Shown here: positions 62,163 through 64,000 of the stretch, one piece after another
How positions within the stretch are numbered: the stretch's first letter is position 1
Layout of the letters: every line of letters begins with the position of its first letter
NCBI RefSeq assembly: GCF_001598335.1
Contig: NZ_BCYT01000003.1
Span: forward strand, 248,001 to 312,000
DNA length: 64,000 bases
From: Sphingobium abikonense NBRC 16140
GTDB lineage: Bacteria > Pseudomonadota > Alphaproteobacteria > Sphingomonadales > Sphingomonadaceae
Reading direction: 5' to 3'
Translations under genes and position numbers: made by a program
The notes under the pieces: generated by a model
Databases searched by the model: none
Told to the model about the DNA's origin: nothing
What the model saw: the letters and a program-made list of their open reading frames with translations, nothing else

Positions 62163-63944
62163 ATGGCGGCTCCCATCCTCTCCTTCGAAAATCTCGGCCT
62201 CAGCCAGGGTACGCACTGGCTGTTCCGCAACATCGACATTCATGTTGGCCAGCGCGACCGGCTGGCGCTCATCGGCCGCAATGGCGCGGGCAAGACGACG
62301 CTGCTCAAACTCATCGGCGGCCAGATCGAACCGGATGAAGGCACCCGTTCGGTGCAGCCGGGCGCGCGCGTCATCACGCTGGAACAGGACCCCGACGTCA
62401 CGCCCTTTGCCACGCTGCATGATTTCGCATTGGCTGGCGATTATGCGCCCCCCGCGCATGAGGTGGAGGCGATTGCCGATCAGCTCGGCATCGACCTGTC
62501 GCGCGAAGCGAAGACCGCGAGTGGAGGTGAGCGCCGCCGCGCCGCCATCGCCCGCGCGCTCGCCAGCGAACCCGACCTGCTGTTGCTCGACGAACCGACC
62601 AACCATCTCGACATCGCGGCGATCGACTGGATCGAAAACTGGATGGCGCGCTATAATGGCGCCTTCATCGTCATCAGCCACGACCGCGCGTTTCTGACGC
62701 GCCTCACCCGCCAGACGCTCTGGCTCGACCGCGGCTCGATGCGCCGCAACGAGATCGGCTTTGGCGGTTTTGAACAATGGATGGAAGCGGTCTACGCCGA
62801 AGAGGCGCGGGCGGCCGAAAAGCTGGACGCCAAGCTCAAGATCGAGGCGCACTGGCTGGAGCGCGGCGTCACCGCCCGGCGCAAGCGCAACCAGGGCCGG
62901 CTCGCGAAACTCTGGGAGATGCGCGCCCAGCGCGCCGCCATGCAGGGGCCGCAGGGCACCGCCAAGATCGCCGTCGCCAGCGACGATAGCAAGACCAAGA
63001 GCGTCATCAAGGCCGAGCATGTCACCAGGGCCTTTGGTGATCGCACAATCATCAGGGACTTCACCCTGCGCGTGCAGCGCGGCGATCGCATCGGCATCGT
63101 CGGCGGCAATGGCGCTGGCAAGTCGACGCTACTGAAATTGCTGACCGGCCAGCTTGCGCCCGACAGCGGCGAGGTGACGCTCGCCAAGACGCTCGACATG
63201 ATCTTCATCGACCAGCAGCGCAGCCTGATGCAGGGCGACAAGTCCGTCCGCGACGTGCTGGCCGAAGGGGGCGACTGGATCGACGTGCGCGGGGTGCGCA
63301 AGCATGTCCACGGCTATTTGAAGGACTTCCTGTTCGACCCGTCTCTGGCCGAGGCGAAGGTCGGCACATTGTCGGGCGGCGAACGCTCCCGCCTGCTGTT
63401 TGCGCGCGAATTCGCACGCGAATCCAACCTGCTCGTGCTCGACGAACCGACCAATGATCTCGACCTCGAAACGCTCGACCTGCTTCAGGAAGTCATCGCC
63501 GATTATGACGGCACCGTCCTGATCGTCAGCCACGACCGCGATTTCCTCGACCGCACCGTCACCGTCACGCTGGGCCTCGACGGATCGGGGACGGTCGATG
63601 TGATCGTCGGCGGCTATGCCGACTGGATCGCCAAGCGCGATCCGCGCAAGGCCGCGAAGGTGGAAAAGAAGGAGGCCGCGCCCCCGCCGCCGCCCAAGCC
63701 CGCGTCCGCCAAGCTCAGCTACAAGGATCAGCGCGACCTTGATCTGCTGCCAGGCCGGATCGAGGCGCTGGAAGCCGCGATCGCCCGCGATGAGGCCGCG
63801 CTCGCCGATCCCGCGCTCTACACCCGCGATCCCGGCAAATTCGCCGCCCTCACCAAGGCCATTGAACAGGCCCGTGCCGACAAGGATGCGGCGGAGGAAC
63901 GCTGGCTCGACCTCGCGCAAAAGGCCGAAGGCCTGGCGGGCTGA
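62163..63944 (+). CDS. ABC-F family ATPase (Uup-like)
   Basis: 593 residues from ATG 62163. Two ATPase domains: Walker A IGRNGAGKTTLLKLIGG (about 37-44) with SGGERRRAAIARAL and LLLLDEPTNHLDIAAIDWI; second Walker A VGGNGAGKSTLLKLLTG (about 316-323) with LSGGERSRLLFAR and VLDEPTNDLDLETLDLLQ. The linker between domains and the C-terminal coiled coil (about 505-590) match Uup. ABC-F proteins act on the ribosome or at DNA, not as transporters; no membrane segment is present. The region 62020-62162 before it is a divergent promoter region. Confidence 0.95.
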   Translation: MAAPILSFENLGLSQGTHWLFRNIDIHVGQRDRLALIGRNGAGKTTLLKLIGGQIEPDEGTRSVQPGARVITLEQDPDVTPFATLHDFALAGDYAPPAHEVEAIADQLGIDLSREAKTASGGERRRAAIARALASEPDLLLLDEPTNHLDIAAIDWIENWMARYNGAFIVISHDRAFLTRLTRQTLWLDRGSMRRNEIGFGGFEQWMEAVYAEEARAAEKLDAKLKIEAHWLERGVTARRKRNQGRLAKLWEMRAQRAAMQGPQGTAKIAVASDDSKTKSVIKAEHVTRAFGDRTIIRDFTLRVQRGDRIGIVGGNGAGKSTLLKLLTGQLAPDSGEVTLAKTLDMIFIDQQRSLMQGDKSVRDVLAEGGDWIDVRGVRKHVHGYLKDFLFDPSLAEAKVGTLSGGERSRLLFAREFARESNLLVLDEPTNDLDLETLDLLQEVIADYDGTVLIVSHDRDFLDRTVTVTLGLDGSGTVDVIVGGYADWIAKRDPRKAAKVEKKEAAPPPPPKPASAKLSYKDQRDLDLLPGRIEALEAAIARDEAALADPALYTRDPGKFAALTKAIEQARADKDAAEERWLDLAQKAEGLAG

Positions 63945-63954
63945 CGCTGCCTCT

Positions 63955-64000
63955 TCAACGCTTGCTGGTTGCCGCCTGGCCGCGCCCGGTCGCCGTCCAG
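63955..64000 (-). CDS. Possible C-terminal end of a gene cut by the right edge
   Basis: On the minus strand a frame open from the edge ends ATGRGQAATSKR and TGA (63955-63957). It is only 14 codons long, so it may be chance; if real it is the tail of a gene convergent with the ABC-F gene. Confidence 0.25.
   Translation of the reverse strand, partial: WTATGRGQAATSKR

Overview
The window reads as one continuous stretch of chromosome from a GC-rich alphaproteobacterium, most likely a sphingomonad (Sphingobium/Sphingomonas-like). The grounds are strong GC codon bias, TonB-dependent uptake machinery, an alphaproteobacterial NDUFA12-DUF2155 block, methionine synthase encoded as two genes, and dispersed palindromic repeats of the CTGAGCTTGTCGAAG type. 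No rRNA, tRNA, insertion sequence, integrase, prophage or CRISPR array is visible. Coding is dense: no gene-free gap exceeds 300 bases, and many neighbours overlap by 1 to 20 bases.

Layout. 1-4525: a membrane protein cut by the left edge, small envelope proteins, then the minus-strand set sucC-etfB-etfA behind a TTTGCAAA-repeat site. 4526-11125: small envelope genes, nhaA, a compact NfrB/NfrA-like glycosyltransferase/export pair, and a TauE/SafE-TIGR02186 pair. 11135-24838: a carbohydrate block with an MFS carrier, a GH3 beta-glucosidase, a LacI regulator with a 20-bp palindromic operator, a TonB-dependent receptor, a GH144-like endo-glucanase lipoprotein, a 1016-residue multidomain (alpha/alpha)6-barrel-type protein and a carboxylesterase. 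24966-28552: pyrB with a catalytically dead dihydroorotase partner, and a dipeptidase. 28689-36892: aat overlapping a DUF2155 gene, NDUFA12, DUF192, mobA, fdhD, GtrA, a GT-C-type membrane glycosyltransferase, tadA, rpmB and a phytase-like esterase. 37083-44078: small envelope proteins, then a methionine block (ArsR-methyltransferase regulator, metF and two-gene metH) with two repeat elements. 44122-52448: an OprP-type porin, an orphan peptide-binding lipoprotein, RNase T2, and nadA-DUF2254-nadC. 52526-63944: assorted envelope and enzyme genes, a PepSY-response regulator-histidine kinase operon with a third repeat element, a DUF389 membrane protein, a SIMPL protein and an ABC-F ATPase.

How the genes fit together. 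The carbohydrate block looks like a complete uptake and degradation route: the receptor imports oligosaccharide, the GH144-like lipoprotein and the large barrel protein trim glucan, GH3 releases glucose, and LacI senses the product. GH144 membership points to beta-1,2-glucan as substrate, which is an inference. The methionine block pairs a metal-site-free ArsR-methyltransferase regulator with the genes that make methyl-THF and methionine, consistent with S-adenosylhomocysteine/S-adenosylmethionine control. sucC-etfBA links succinyl-CoA synthesis with acyl-CoA-derived electrons, and its upstream motif resembles operators of short-chain acyl-CoA regulators.

Most function calls rest on recognisable motifs and family lengths read by eye. 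No database search was run.
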